Shown in pieces: positions 44,126 to 53,380 of a stretch of DNA of 64,000 nt (the first letter of the stretch is position 1; each line of letters opens with the position of its first letter). The notes beneath the pieces are model-generated. The model saw nothing but the letters and a program-made list of their open reading frames with translations, was not told the origin of the DNA and did not search any database. The DNA comes from Candidatus Aegiribacteria sp. (GTDB lineage: Bacteria > Fermentibacterota > Fermentibacteria > Fermentibacterales > JCC-6). The stretch spans positions 1 through 64,000 of the forward strand of contig WTBT01000048.1 in assembly GCA_013138965.1 (NCBI GenBank), read 5' to 3'. The position numbers were made by a program, and so were the translations under genes.

Positions 44126-46120
44126 GTGCCTGATAAAGATGAACTCATCGTAGGTCTTACTCTTGAAGAGATTGAGGCTATCGAAGGACAGGATTACTCG
44201 TTGGCCCAGCGGGAAGAGCTGGAAGCCCAGTATCTTGAGAACATTGGATCGAACCAGATAAGACCTGGTGCGATTGTTACCGGTAAACTTCTCAGGAGGG
44301 TCGGTAATGAAGTAATTGTGGATATCAATTACAAGAGCGAGGGCATCATCCCCATGAGCGAGTTCGGAAAGGATGAGGAGATCATTCCCGGTGAACCGGT
44401 GGATGTGCTTATAGAAACCCTTGAAGACCAGGACGGTAGAGTATCAGTATCCAAAGAGAAAGCACACTTCCATAAGGTATGGAAGGACATCAAGGATGCC
44501 TACGATACCGGGTCGGAGATAACTGGAACCATAGTCCGCAGGATAAAGGGCGGGTTGAAGGTTAAAATAATGGGTGTGGAAGCATTTCTTCCCGGCTCAC
44601 AGGTTGCCCTTCGCCAGGTACCCAATCTTGAGCAGTTTCTGGGCAACGATTACAACTTCAGGGTTATCAAGCTTAACAAGCGCCGCCGGAACATAGTCGT
44701 AAGCAGGAGGCAGGTACTCGAGGAAGCAAGAGCCGAACAGAAGGAAACACTCATCAAGGAGCTTGAGGAAGATCAGGTCAGAATCGGCATCGTGAAGAAT
44801 ATCACCGATTTTGGCGCTTTTGTGGATCTGGGTGGAATAGACGGTCTTCTGCATATCACCGACATGAGCTGGGGACGTGTCCGTCATCCGTCATACCTTT
44901 TTAACATCGGAGACGAGATTGAAGTTAAAATCCTCAAGTTCGATAAGGAGCGTGAGAGAATCTCCCTGGGATACAAGCAGCTGCAGCCCTTCCCATGGGA
45001 TGGTGTTAAGGAGAGGTATCCAATCGATTCCCTGGCAAAGGGCAAAGTTGCCAGTATCACCGATTACGGCGCTTTTATCGAACTGGAACCCGGTGTAGAG
45101 GGTCTTGTTCATATCTCCGAGATGTCCTGGACGAAGCATATCCGTCATCCTTCCAGGGTTCTCAACATGGGTGATGATATTGAAGTAATGGTTCTCGGTG
45201 TCGATGAGGAAGAGAAGAAGATATCTCTCGGCCTCAAGCAGACCCTGGACAATCCCTGGGATTCAATTGAAGAGCGGTATCCCGTGGGGACCGAGATCGA
45301 GGGAAAGATCAGAAATCTCACATCGTTCGGTGCTTTTGTCGAGATCGAAGAGGGGATAGACGGCCTGGTCCACATCAGCGACATGAGCTGGACAAGAAGG
45401 ATAAACCATCCATCCGACCTGCTCAAGAAGGGTGATGTTCTGAAGGTTGTCGTTCTCAATATCGATGTGGAGAACAACCGCATATCACTTGGTCTGAAGC
45501 AGACACAGGAGAATCCCTGGAATTCCATGGAAGAGCGCTATCCTGTAGGAAAGGACGCCAAGGGTTGCGTAGTACAGCTTCTGGACAGGGGAGTTGTTGT
45601 CCGTCTTGACGACTACATAGAGGGATTCGTACCTCAGAGCCAGCTGGGCTGGGAAGACCTTGAGGATCCATCGGAGGTTATCCGTCCTGGGGATGAGCTT
45701 CCACTGAGGGTTATTGAGCTTGAACCATCCAGCAGAAGAATTGTACTCAGTGTAAGGAGTTACTTCAACGGCAGGCCCATGGAGGAGCTGAGCGCTTTCA
45801 GGGGGAGCCTTGAGGGACGCGAAAAGCTGGAACCTGAGGTAGAAACGGTTGATCCCATAGAAGAGGACAGTTCCGAGGATATTGAAGATGCAGCGGATGA
45901 GACCGTATTGGAAACACCGGAAGATGAAACCCTGGATGAAGCTGTCGAGGATACCGATTCAACTCCCGAAGAAGAGTCAGCTGAACCATCCGAAGAAACT
46001 GCTCCGGAAAAGGAAGAAGAATCCGTAGAAGTGGTCGAAGAGATTCCTGAGGAGCCTGAAGAGACTCCCGAGGAATCTGAAAAAACTCCGGAAGCAGATG
46101 AAGAAGACGAGAAGAAGTAA
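44126..46120 (+). CDS. rpsA: 30S ribosomal protein S1
   Basis: Delivers mRNA to the 30S subunit. GTG start with AAAGGAAC upstream. Six S1 repeats can be counted: starting at PGAIVTGKLL, SEITGTIVRR, QVRIGIVKNI, AKGKVASITDYG, TEIEGKIRNLTSFG and KDAKGCVVQL; repeats 3-5 carry the DMSW/EMSW signature. After the sixth repeat there is an unusually acidic tail of about 95 residues, nearly all E, D, S, T and P. 664 residues versus about 557 in E. coli, the difference being this tail. Confidence 0.95.
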   Translation: MPDKDELIVGLTLEEIEAIEGQDYSLAQREELEAQYLENIGSNQIRPGAIVTGKLLRRVGNEVIVDINYKSEGIIPMSEFGKDEEIIPGEPVDVLIETLEDQDGRVSVSKEKAHFHKVWKDIKDAYDTGSEITGTIVRRIKGGLKVKIMGVEAFLPGSQVALRQVPNLEQFLGNDYNFRVIKLNKRRRNIVVSRRQVLEEARAEQKETLIKELEEDQVRIGIVKNITDFGAFVDLGGIDGLLHITDMSWGRVRHPSYLFNIGDEIEVKILKFDKERERISLGYKQLQPFPWDGVKERYPIDSLAKGKVASITDYGAFIELEPGVEGLVHISEMSWTKHIRHPSRVLNMGDDIEVMVLGVDEEEKKISLGLKQTLDNPWDSIEERYPVGTEIEGKIRNLTSFGAFVEIEEGIDGLVHISDMSWTRRINHPSDLLKKGDVLKVVVLNIDVENNRISLGLKQTQENPWNSMEERYPVGKDAKGCVVQLLDRGVVVRLDDYIEGFVPQSQLGWEDLEDPSEVIRPGDELPLRVIELEPSSRRIVLSVRSYFNGRPMEELSAFRGSLEGREKLEPEVETVDPIEEDSSEDIEDAADETVLETPEDETLDEAVEDTDSTPEEESAEPSEETAPEKEEESVEVVEEIPEEPEETPEESEKTPEADEEDEKK

Positions 46121-46178
46121 GAGCTCAGTGAAAGAATGCGGGAGGGGGGATGACTCCCTTCCGCAGTTTCAGAAGAGA

Positions 46179-47471
46179 ATGAAACCGCACAGGATCTACG
46201 GCCATACACTTGGCTGCAGATTGAACGCCTTTGAGACCGAGGCAATCCTGGATGAATTCAGACGCAGATGCGGAGTAGACAGGGTTTCTGACCCCGGTGA
46301 CGCTTCTATCATTCTTGTGAACTCCTGTGCTGTGACCGGAAGAAGCACCGCAAGATCCAGAAAATCCGTGCGGAGCTTCTGCAGAAGAACAGATGCTGTG
46401 GTTGTTGTCACAGGATGTGTAGCGGAAGTAATGCCTGAGGAGTTCGATGATCAGGATGTGATTCTCCTGCCCAATACAGCGAAGAAAGATCTTGTTGATA
46501 TTGTTGCCGGCAGAGTCGGGATTCCTCTCTCCAGCAACTCTTGTAAGCACACTGAACCAACCGGAGCTATATTTCCGGTCTGTGCCCCTTTGATCATTTC
46601 AAGGACAAGGGCTTTCCTGAAAATCCAGGATGGTTGCGATAATCACTGCACTTACTGTATTGTTCCAGCAGCTCGAGGCCCATCCAGAAGCCAGCCCAGG
46701 GAGTTGGTTCTTTCCCAGGCCGAGAGTCTTGCTTCTGCAGGATTCATGGAGATACTGCTTACAGGCGTGGACCTTGTAAGATACGGTAAAGACCTTTATG
46801 GCGATGATTACGGTCTTGTTCATCTTGTACGTGACCTGCTTGAAAAAGGTGGATTCAGGATACGCCTGAGTTCCATGGAACCGATCGGTCTTTCCACAGA
46901 CATGCTCGAAGGTATAGCCTATCCGGGTGTTTGCAGGCATCTGCATATTCCCGTTCAGAGCGGATCCGACAGAATCCTTGAGAAAATGGGACGGATGTAC
47001 TCAAGTGATGACATCATTGAGCTGTTCGACAGGAGTATGGAACTGTTTCCCGGTATCGGTATAGGAGCGGATGTGATAGTAGGTTTTCCCGGTGAAACGG
47101 AGAATGATTTCAGGAAGACCGTTGATCTTATCTCGCATCCTGCGGTTGCCTACCTTCACGTCTTTCCGTTTTCCGCGAGGCCCGGCACTCCGGCAGCATC
47201 GATGCACTCCGAGATGATCCATACCGAAACGGTAACGGACAGAGCTGAATTTCTCCGCTCACTATCCCGTGAAAAGAGAAACCGTTTCAGAAGGTCACAG
47301 ATAGGAACCGATGCCCTTGTTCTTGTGGAGTCAAGGACGGAGGGGGATTCCGGCAGACTGATTGGTATGACCGATAACTATATTCCTGTTATCAGCCCTC
47401 CGGGCAGCAGGGAGGGGGAACTGCTGAAAATGACACTGACTGAGAGAGATATCTGCTGGGATATCAGATAA
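46179..47471 (+). CDS. mtaB: tRNA t6A37 methylthiotransferase
   Basis: Radical SAM enzyme that converts t6A37 to ms2t6A37 in tRNA. N-terminal UPF0004 domain with the first cluster Cys residues (TLGCRLNAFET, VNSCAVTGRS, VTGCVAEV); radical SAM motif CDNHCTYCIVP; IHIPVQSGSD-like HLHIPVQSGSDRIL; a C-terminal TRAM-like region. ATG 46179 starts three codons before the first motif; the open frame extends back into rpsA. Not related to methanol MtaB at 27076. Confidence 0.92.
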   Translation: MKPHRIYGHTLGCRLNAFETEAILDEFRRRCGVDRVSDPGDASIILVNSCAVTGRSTARSRKSVRSFCRRTDAVVVVTGCVAEVMPEEFDDQDVILLPNTAKKDLVDIVAGRVGIPLSSNSCKHTEPTGAIFPVCAPLIISRTRAFLKIQDGCDNHCTYCIVPAARGPSRSQPRELVLSQAESLASAGFMEILLTGVDLVRYGKDLYGDDYGLVHLVRDLLEKGGFRIRLSSMEPIGLSTDMLEGIAYPGVCRHLHIPVQSGSDRILEKMGRMYSSDDIIELFDRSMELFPGIGIGADVIVGFPGETENDFRKTVDLISHPAVAYLHVFPFSARPGTPAASMHSEMIHTETVTDRAEFLRSLSREKRNRFRRSQIGTDALVLVESRTEGDSGRLIGMTDNYIPVISPPGSREGELLKMTLTERDICWDIR

Positions 47472-47472
47472 A

Positions 47473-48093
47473 ATGATGAATTTCGATACTGGATATCTGG
47501 TGGGGATTACAGGGAACAGCGGTTGCGGGCAGAGTACTGCTGCAGGCTTCATTACAGAGCAATGTGCCGGTGTATGCTCACTTGACCGGATAGCCCACAG
47601 GCTTCTCAGCAAGGCATACGTTCTCAGGGATCTGGCGGATGGTTTTTCAAGAAGCAGTTTCCTGACGATGAATGAGAATGAGATACGATCTGAACTGAGA
47701 AGCATTGTATTCGATGATCCTGATAAGATGCTTATACTGAATTCGATTCTGCATCCCAGGATGATCCGATGGGCTTCGACTTCCGCTGCGTCTTTGAAAG
47801 GCAGCAGAGGTATGCGGGTTCTTGAAGGCGCTCTTATCTTTGAACTGGGAATAGACAGGTATCTGGATTATACGATCGTTATAGAAGACACTCCCGAAAG
47901 AAGTGCGGAACGGCTCGCAGAAAGAGATGATATTTCTACTGAATACGCGCTGAAAAGATGGAAGCGACAGCTTCCCATTAATGCCAAAGCAAATAGAGCA
48001 GACTATGTAGTACATAATTCGCAGGGTCTGGGTTACATGAAGCAGCAGATTCTTAATATATTCGAGGAACTTGAAAGCAGACTACTCATTTAA
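47473..48093 (+). CDS. coaE: dephospho-CoA kinase, altered Walker A
   Basis: Last step of CoA synthesis. The Walker A site reads GNSGCGQST: the invariant Lys of GKS/T is Gln. Other family features remain: LDRIAHRLL (nucleotide/CoA-binding Asp region), LNSILHPRMI, VLEGALIFELG, RLAERDDIS lid and the NSQG end. 206 residues. It begins directly after the mtaB stop. Either this is a divergent active enzyme or it has lost ATP phosphotransfer; another coaE elsewhere cannot be excluded. Confidence 0.82.
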   Translation: MMNFDTGYLVGITGNSGCGQSTAAGFITEQCAGVCSLDRIAHRLLSKAYVLRDLADGFSRSSFLTMNENEIRSELRSIVFDDPDKMLILNSILHPRMIRWASTSAASLKGSRGMRVLEGALIFELGIDRYLDYTIVIEDTPERSAERLAERDDISTEYALKRWKRQLPINAKANRADYVVHNSQGLGYMKQQILNIFEELESRLLI

Positions 48094-48106
48094 ATCGGGA
48101 GAGAAT

Positions 48107-48838
48107 ATGGCGCACAGAACCAGAAAGAAGCTCACGAAGTCCGAACTGAAGAAGGATCCTGTCAATGAAGCCCTGATGAAGGGAATGTATTTCCTGCAGG
48201 AACATCTCAGGCAATTCATTGTAGGCGGTATTGTTTTGGTTGTAGCCGTTCTTGTTATCCAGTCGCTTTTCAGCAATGCCGATAGACAGGACAACGAATG
48301 CATGGCTCAGTATTACCTGGCCGGTCAGATGTACAATATGGGAATGGAGAATCTCCGATACGGGGATATCGAAACATCTATCGGACAGCTTCAGACCGCA
48401 CAGCAGATAGCAAAAAATAACTACCGGACCTACCCGGGGAAGGAATCTGGCAGAAGGTCGGTTATACTGGCTGCCAAGATAGGGATAATGTTCGGTATGA
48501 ACAACGAGGTTATTACTGATCTGCAGGATTTCATGGCTGCCGATCCCGGGAGGGACCTTGATAATTCGGCCAGTCTCCACCTGGCAATAGCACTTGAGAA
48601 CAGAGGCGGCGCCAACGATCTTATAAACGCACAAAACTTTTACTTGAGAATACTTGCGAACACCCAAGAGCATTCTCAGCTTGCATGGGAATCATATTCA
48701 GGGCTTGCCAGAATCCTTTACACACTTGAGGATTACGAAGCCTCAAGGGCGAACCTTGATGCTGCGCTTGAGATCTCTCAGGATACTACGGATTTCGTAT
48801 CCTACCAGATAGCACGCCTTGAAATGGCAATGAATTAG
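48107..48838 (+). CDS. single-pass membrane protein with TPR-like C-terminal domain
   Basis: ATG 48107 with GGGAGAG seven bases upstream. Basic N-terminus (AHRTRKKLTKSELKKDP), one membrane helix at about residues 38-55 (FIVGGIVLVVAVLVIQSL), then helical repeats of TPR type (MAQYYLAGQMYNMG, GDIETSIGQLQTAQQ, SAQLHLAIALENRG-like segment, LARILYTLEDYEASRANLDA). The layout resembles YfgM/PpiD-type helper proteins at the Sec translocon, but that is only an analogy. Last gene of the long run; a terminator follows. Confidence 0.7.
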   Translation: MAHRTRKKLTKSELKKDPVNEALMKGMYFLQEHLRQFIVGGIVLVVAVLVIQSLFSNADRQDNECMAQYYLAGQMYNMGMENLRYGDIETSIGQLQTAQQIAKNNYRTYPGKESGRRSVILAAKIGIMFGMNNEVITDLQDFMAADPGRDLDNSASLHLAIALENRGGANDLINAQNFYLRILANTQEHSQLAWESYSGLARILYTLEDYEASRANLDAALEISQDTTDFVSYQIARLEMAMN

Positions 48839-48861
48839 AGTTCAAGCCAAATAGAAAATAA

Positions 48862-48895
48862 GAAAGGCCGGGTGAAATATCCCGGCCTATTTCTA
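48862..48895 (+). terminator. Rho-independent terminator
   Basis: AGGCCGGG (48865-48872) pairs perfectly with CCCGGCCT (48881-48888) around an eight-base loop, with A-rich sequence before and ATTTCT after it. It ends the plus-strand run that began at 32.5 kb. Confidence 0.8.
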
Positions 48896-48920
48896 TAATT
48901 ACTAAGAAGCGAAGACCGTT

Positions 48921-49175
48921 TGATATTATGTACAGTCGTCTGATCTATAAGGTGAGCTAGATATTTGATATTATGTACAGTCGTCTGATCTATCTATTAG
49001 GTGAGCTAAAATATATGATATTATGTACAGTCATCTGATCTATAAGGTGAGTTAAAATATTTGATATTATGTACAGTCGTTAAGAACCAGCCAAATAGGT
49101 GAGCTAAAATATATGATATTATGTACAGTCGTTAAGAACCAGCCAAAAAGAATACTAATGACTTTACATAATATC
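48921..49175. repeat. tandem array of a 19-bp core, five copies plus an inverted partial copy
   Basis: The core TGATATTATGTACAGTCGT begins at 48921, 48966, 49016, 49062 and 49114 (third copy TCAT). The intervals are 45, 50, 46 and 52 bases and share AGGTGAGYTA, so the spacers are related, not unique. Copies 4 and 5 are followed by TAAGAACCAGCCAAA, copies 1-3 by CTGATCTAT. Each core contains the palindrome TGTACA. At 49165-49175 TACATAATATC is an 11-base inverted copy of the core. Rest of the gap to 49241: nothing else seen. Confidence 0.85.
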
Positions 49176-49241
49176 CCTTATCGGACATTGTGTATACCAA
49201 CTACAACGCGCAATCCGCTGGCCATGCAACACTACCACTCT

Positions 49242-49580
49242 CTACCTGCCGATCTCTAACTTCAACCTGTTGTATTCTCTGATAGAATCTCTGACCCTCT
49301 CGCTGACCGCCTCCCGATCTTCCTTTGCACAAGCCGCTTCGATATCCTTCATTGATTCCTGCATGGCTTTGGCGCTTATATTCGCGGCTGAGCCCTTTAT
49401 TGAATGGGCTGTCTTTCTGACAGTTTCAAGGTCGCCTTCATATGCGGCCTTTTCAAGGGATTCGATGATATCAGATGTAGTGGTTTGAAACAGCTCCAGA
49501 ATTTCTTCTATAAGCTGCTGGTCATCTCCCAGCGATGATCTGAGAACTGATCTGTCCAGTACAGGCAGTTCACTGCTCAT
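49242..49580 (-). CDS. stand-alone histidine phosphotransfer (HPt) protein
   Basis: 112 residues, all helical. Phospho-His59 in the HPt motif KTAHSIKGSAANISA. GGAG precedes the ATG. It passes phosphoryl groups between receiver domains in a phosphorelay. It follows the symporter gene by 55 bases at the end of the minus-strand cluster. A possible partner in this window is the hybrid histidine kinase at 15094-17388, which has a C-terminal receiver but no HPt; that link is inference. Confidence 0.9.
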   Translation of the reverse strand: MSSELPVLDRSVLRSSLGDDQQLIEEILELFQTTTSDIIESLEKAAYEGDLETVRKTAHSIKGSAANISAKAMQESMKDIEAACAKEDREAVSERVRDSIREYNRLKLEIGR

Positions 49581-49635
49581 TCTATCTCCTCTTCCTTCAC
49601 GTTTCGGATATTCCGACGTACCTGTATTATGCGGG

Positions 49636-51078
49636 TCATACTGTTCGAATCCTGCGGATCAGAACAAAGAAAGCCGGCACCGTAAGGGATACAAGCATTC
49701 CGACTGAAGCCGCCTGAGGCACCTTGCCCGGACCCCATATGAAGAAAAGGGCCATGCATGTTCCAAGCCCCAGGATCGATGAGGCGACAGCCCCCGGCTT
49801 TTCAAGCTTTCCGCAGAAAAGACCCCATATGAACGGCCCAAGAAAAACCGAAGCTATAGCACCCCAGGAAATAGACAGTATAGTCACGATCACTGCTGGT
49901 TTAAGCCAGGCAAGGATCATGGAGAGGATTATGAAGCCCCCGCTGCTCAGCCTTCCAAGCCTTGTGAGAGCGCTGTCCGAAGCGGTTCTGTTGATGAAAC
50001 CGTGATAGAAATCCTTTGTGACCGTGGAGCTTGCAATAAGCACCAGTGCTGCCAGTGTTGACATAGAGGCGGAGAGTACGAGAAGGAGAATAATCACGGT
50101 AAGGGCAGCTGGGATAACAGTTGTGAGGAGCTCAGGTATAAGAGCGTCGAAAATGGGTGCCCCCCCCTCTCCAAACGCGCCCGGAGCGCTGGCGGGTGAC
50201 AGGAATATTCTTGTCAAAGCTCCAGTGAAATAGGCTATACTCGTAACTAGAAGCGCGAATATGGTCGAGGCTATCATACCTATTCTTATAGCCTTTTTGT
50301 CACGCACGGCATAGAATTTCTGGATAAGCTGAGGCATGGCGAAGGGGGCAACACTGGTGAGAAATATCAGAGAAAGCAGGGGCACTATGCCCGGCGGTCC
50401 CACTGGAGCGACCAGCTTTGGTTCGATGGCCTTCAGGCTGGATATGATATCCGGTATGCCTCCACCCTTTTGTATATTGAACCATAGCAGCACGATAACG
50501 CCAAATGTCATTATTATTCCGAAGATAACATCCATCATGGCCATGGATTTGTATCCGCCCATGATCAGGTAGATCCCGGTGAACAGTCCCATGGCGAGAA
50601 GTACCCAGGAATAGGAAAGCTGAAAAGTAGATTCGAACAGGTAACTCAGCCCCATGAATACCGCAGCGGTATATGGCACGAAGAACAGAAAGATGGCAAG
50701 AGCGGTATATCCCTTCAGAAAGGGGCTGTTGAACCTGGCTTCCAGGTATTCAGGCATGGTTTTGACATCGAGGGAATCCGCCATCTTTTTTATTCTGTTT
50801 CCGAGGAGAAGCCACACTCCAAGGACACCGATAATGCTGTTGCCAAGGGCTATCCAGAGGGTGGAAAGGCCGAAACCCCATCCGAGTTTTCCCGCAAATC
50901 CGATGAACAGAACTGCCGAGAAGTAGGCGGTTCCGTAAGAGAATGCCGTCATCCAGGGGCCTACATTACCTCCGCCTAGAAGGAAATCGTTGTATGAACT
51001 TGTCCTTCGCATCCCCTTCAGGCCGATAATGATGATAAGCGCCGCGTAAGCTCCCACTACAAGATAATTGGCTAGCAT
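49636..51078 (-). CDS. sodium:solute symporter (SSS family)
   Basis: 480 residues with about 13 membrane segments. Family features: an N-terminal helix followed by SSYNDFLLGGGNVGPWMTAF, the GWGFGLSTLWIALGN stretch, and LSASMSTLAALVLIASS, a region that forms part of the sodium site in this fold. The substrate cannot be told from sequence; PutP-, PanF- and other-type members share these motifs. Encoded between BatD and the HPt gene, 80 bases after BatD. Confidence 0.9.
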   Translation of the reverse strand: MLANYLVVGAYAALIIIIGLKGMRRTSSYNDFLLGGGNVGPWMTAFSYGTAYFSAVLFIGFAGKLGWGFGLSTLWIALGNSIIGVLGVWLLLGNRIKKMADSLDVKTMPEYLEARFNSPFLKGYTALAIFLFFVPYTAAVFMGLSYLFESTFQLSYSWVLLAMGLFTGIYLIMGGYKSMAMMDVIFGIIMTFGVIVLLWFNIQKGGGIPDIISSLKAIEPKLVAPVGPPGIVPLLSLIFLTSVAPFAMPQLIQKFYAVRDKKAIRIGMIASTIFALLVTSIAYFTGALTRIFLSPASAPGAFGEGGAPIFDALIPELLTTVIPAALTVIILLLVLSASMSTLAALVLIASSTVTKDFYHGFINRTASDSALTRLGRLSSGGFIILSMILAWLKPAVIVTILSISWGAIASVFLGPFIWGLFCGKLEKPGAVASSILGLGTCMALFFIWGPGKVPQAASVGMLVSLTVPAFFVLIRRIRTV

Positions 51079-51158
51079 GATTTATCCCCCCTATGTGCCG
51101 GCGAATGATGTTGACTGGGGAATATAGGTATTGAAATGTTTTGCAGCACCCCCGGTGA

Positions 51159-52718
51159 CTATTCAAGTTCCGCTTCAAGTTCGCGGACAAGTTCCAGGCT
51201 CTTATTTCTTAGCCTGTCAAGGTGTTCTGCTGACACTGTCCTTTCGGAGAGCATTATTTCAAGATCCTTCCAGTGACGCAGGAGTCTTCTTGAAATGATA
51301 ACATCCACTATCTTTTCATCAAGGGCCTCATCGAGTTCCTGGGATCCCATGTAGGATCTGGAACCTGTGAGCATTTCGGAAAGCCGGCACCCCATTGCCG
51401 TGAGAAGTTCCTCAATATCCTTCACCTCGGATATTTCAGGGGCATCGCCGACAATACTGTTCCTATAATGCAGTAATATAAAAATAAATAGTATGAGGAG
51501 CAGGAAAACCGCCAGTATCCAGATCAATGAAGAATCACTGTCGTTATCTTCCTGAAGTTGTAAATCAACAGACTGGGAATAAATTGGAAATACGGAAAGG
51601 GTACACGCCGGTATGATCGCCTGTGTATATTCTTCCCGATCGGTATCAAACCATGCGATACTGTCCGGGCCGATAATAACTGTGCCGCTGTCAGAAGGTT
51701 CAACCAGTATATACCAGGCGTTCGTATCATGAGTGAGAGCGAAACTCCTCCCTGGAAGTAATTCGGCAGGCCCATCTACTGTCAGTTCAGGCGGATCTAC
51801 CAGTTGTGAGTATCCCGGTCCGGAGACCGAAAGCTGTATGCACCTCTCCCCTGATGCGCTGTACCCCCTTATAACCCTCTCTATCTGGAAGGATATCCCG
51901 GCTGTGATTCCATGGAAGTTTTCAGGTTTATCCATTTCAGGAAACGAGTACACGGGTATATTTTTCCCTTCAGTGGAAATGTAATGCTGTGTGGATGGTC
52001 GCATGATTCCTCCGGGTACACCTATTCTGCCTCTCAGAACCGGCAGCGAAAGTGTACAGGTGAACGCGGGTGTAACCTCAAGTGTCGCAAGCCAGGTTCT
52101 GTAAACACCGTTCTTGCATCTTACCCATTGCAGTTCCTCAATGTTCTCAAGAAGGTTTGATGAAGCGTAATTTGAAGGTTCAAGGAAGAGGTCGACTATC
52201 TCTGCCTCACGCCTTGTCTTGCAGATGAAGTAGTCGATATTGAAAGTCTGGCCCGGATAAACCCTTCCTGTAGTATCGATCTCGATTTCCATCCATACTA
52301 TTTCGTCATGTCGGATTTCCTGAGGTGAAGGCGCTGATACGGTTCCGGGAATATCACCATCTGCTGTAACAATTATGACAGGACTCTCATAGAATTTTCT
52401 GCCTGAGGAGGTAAGTATCAGGGGGCCTATCGTATGGATTCCCTCGGTGGATGCACTGAAACTCATTAACAGACGGATTTCGGATGATACCGATGTTCCT
52501 GCGGGAGTAGAAATGCTTGAGAATGAGTGCATGCTGCTAATGCCCATGTACTGCAATCCATCCGAGAAGACAGGTGAGCAGTCTACCGAAGTAAGATCTT
52601 CACTGATTACAGTTACCTCGCATAAGAACACCGCACCGGTCTGAACGGAGTCCGGAACATTCACTGAAACGTCGGGATCAGTCAGAATCAGGGAAATCAG
52701 CAGAAAAATCATTACCAT
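51159..52718 (-). CDS. BatD-like membrane protein
   Basis: 519 residues. Signal peptide (MVMIFLLISLIL), a long periplasmic beta-rich part with BatD-type domains (QTGAVFLCEVTVISEDLTSV, VYPGQTFNIDYFI), one membrane helix near residue 405 (LIWILAVFLLLILFIFILL), and a helical cytoplasmic tail. Position next to BatA-BatB-BatC supports the call. BatD proteins belong to an envelope complex linked with aerotolerance and stress survival in Bacteroides and Leptospira; the biochemical role is unsettled. Confidence 0.8.
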   Translation of the reverse strand: MVMIFLLISLILTDPDVSVNVPDSVQTGAVFLCEVTVISEDLTSVDCSPVFSDGLQYMGISSMHSFSSISTPAGTSVSSEIRLLMSFSASTEGIHTIGPLILTSSGRKFYESPVIIVTADGDIPGTVSAPSPQEIRHDEIVWMEIEIDTTGRVYPGQTFNIDYFICKTRREAEIVDLFLEPSNYASSNLLENIEELQWVRCKNGVYRTWLATLEVTPAFTCTLSLPVLRGRIGVPGGIMRPSTQHYISTEGKNIPVYSFPEMDKPENFHGITAGISFQIERVIRGYSASGERCIQLSVSGPGYSQLVDPPELTVDGPAELLPGRSFALTHDTNAWYILVEPSDSGTVIIGPDSIAWFDTDREEYTQAIIPACTLSVFPIYSQSVDLQLQEDNDSDSSLIWILAVFLLLILFIFILLHYRNSIVGDAPEISEVKDIEELLTAMGCRLSEMLTGSRSYMGSQELDEALDEKIVDVIISRRLLRHWKDLEIMLSERTVSAEHLDRLRNKSLELVRELEAELE

Positions 52719-53380
52719 ACAGGTCCTGATGGGCGCCCGGTCTTTCCGGTGTCGGCTGCATCCTCGGGTTGCCGGCTCTCTTCAACCAGGTCCAGTATCG
52801 CCTGTGCCTGTTCAGGGGTCATTTCATCTATCTGAGGAGGAGGCTGGGGCCGTTCTTCGCTCTGATTCTGATCCTGCTGATCGTCGCTCTGGTCCTGCTG
52901 ATCGTCGCTCTGATCCTGCTGGTTATCGTTCTGGCCCTGCTGATCATCAGAGGGTTCGTGGTTTTTCAGCCAGTTGAGCCCTGCTTCGAGCCCGATTCTT
53001 TCACATTCAGGTGAGACACCATCGGAGATGTTTTCGATCAGAATCCTTACAGTGTTTTCTACTCCGCCGTAATCGTCCATCTGTATTGCCAGTGCAAGGT
53101 CGGTCAGTGCAACTGCAGAGGCGAGAGTATCTTCTTCAACATCTCCGGAAACAAGCGAAAGAATTGAATCAGCAGCGGCAGGAGAATCCATCATGAACCT
53201 GGAGGCTGCAAGGTTGTATGCTATCCGGCTTCTGTGCGGCATTCCTGAAAGAAGCTCATTCCAGATTTCCGAGGCCTCAGCGTAATGCCCGTTTATAAAC
53301 AGCTCTGCCGCCATGTCGGCAAGTTCGGCGGGCGTCGCACTACCCACTGACTGAAGGATAATCAGGAGAAGAAGTATCAC
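52712..53380 (-). CDS. BatC-like TPR protein with Asp/Gln repeats
   Basis: 222 residues: signal peptide, TPR-like helices (AELFINGHYAEASEIWNELL, SRIAYNLAASRFMMDSP), then a low-complexity stretch made of seven-residue units such as DDQQDQS, and a conserved end IDEMTPEQAQAILDLVEESR which is typical for BatC. Overlaps BatB by four bases and BatD by seven. Probably an adaptor between the VWA proteins and BatD. Confidence 0.78.
   Translation of the reverse strand: MILLLLIILQSVGSATPAELADMAAELFINGHYAEASEIWNELLSGMPHRSRIAYNLAASRFMMDSPAAADSILSLVSGDVEEDTLASAVALTDLALAIQMDDYGGVENTVRILIENISDGVSPECERIGLEAGLNWLKNHEPSDDQQGQNDNQQDQSDDQQDQSDDQQDQNQSEERPQPPPQIDEMTPEQAQAILDLVEESRQPEDAADTGKTGRPSGPVW
52871..52950. 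repeat. 21-bp coding tandem repeat inside batC
   Basis: Three full units and a degenerate fourth, the first two (52871-52891, 52892-52912) differing at one position. They encode the DDQQDQS units. Such repeats change copy number easily by slippage and stay in frame, so the length of the linker may vary among strains. Confidence 0.75.

Noticed and set aside
45760-46245. Serine-rich minus-strand open frame opposite the rpsA tail
   Set aside because: It is the complement of the Glu-rich tail codons; no start signal or known domain.
48921-49150. CRISPR array
   Set aside because: Repeats of 19 bases are too short, the spacers are similar to each other, and there are no cas genes nearby.
49178-49187. 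Third MITE copy (TTATCGGACA matches the element's end)
   Set aside because: Only ten bases match and there is no second arm; chance cannot be excluded.
52729-53014. Plus-strand open frames rich in Leu/Val/Ile or Arg/Ser opposite batC
   Set aside because: They mirror the Asp/Gln coding repeat on the other strand, and have no ribosome-binding site or family likeness.
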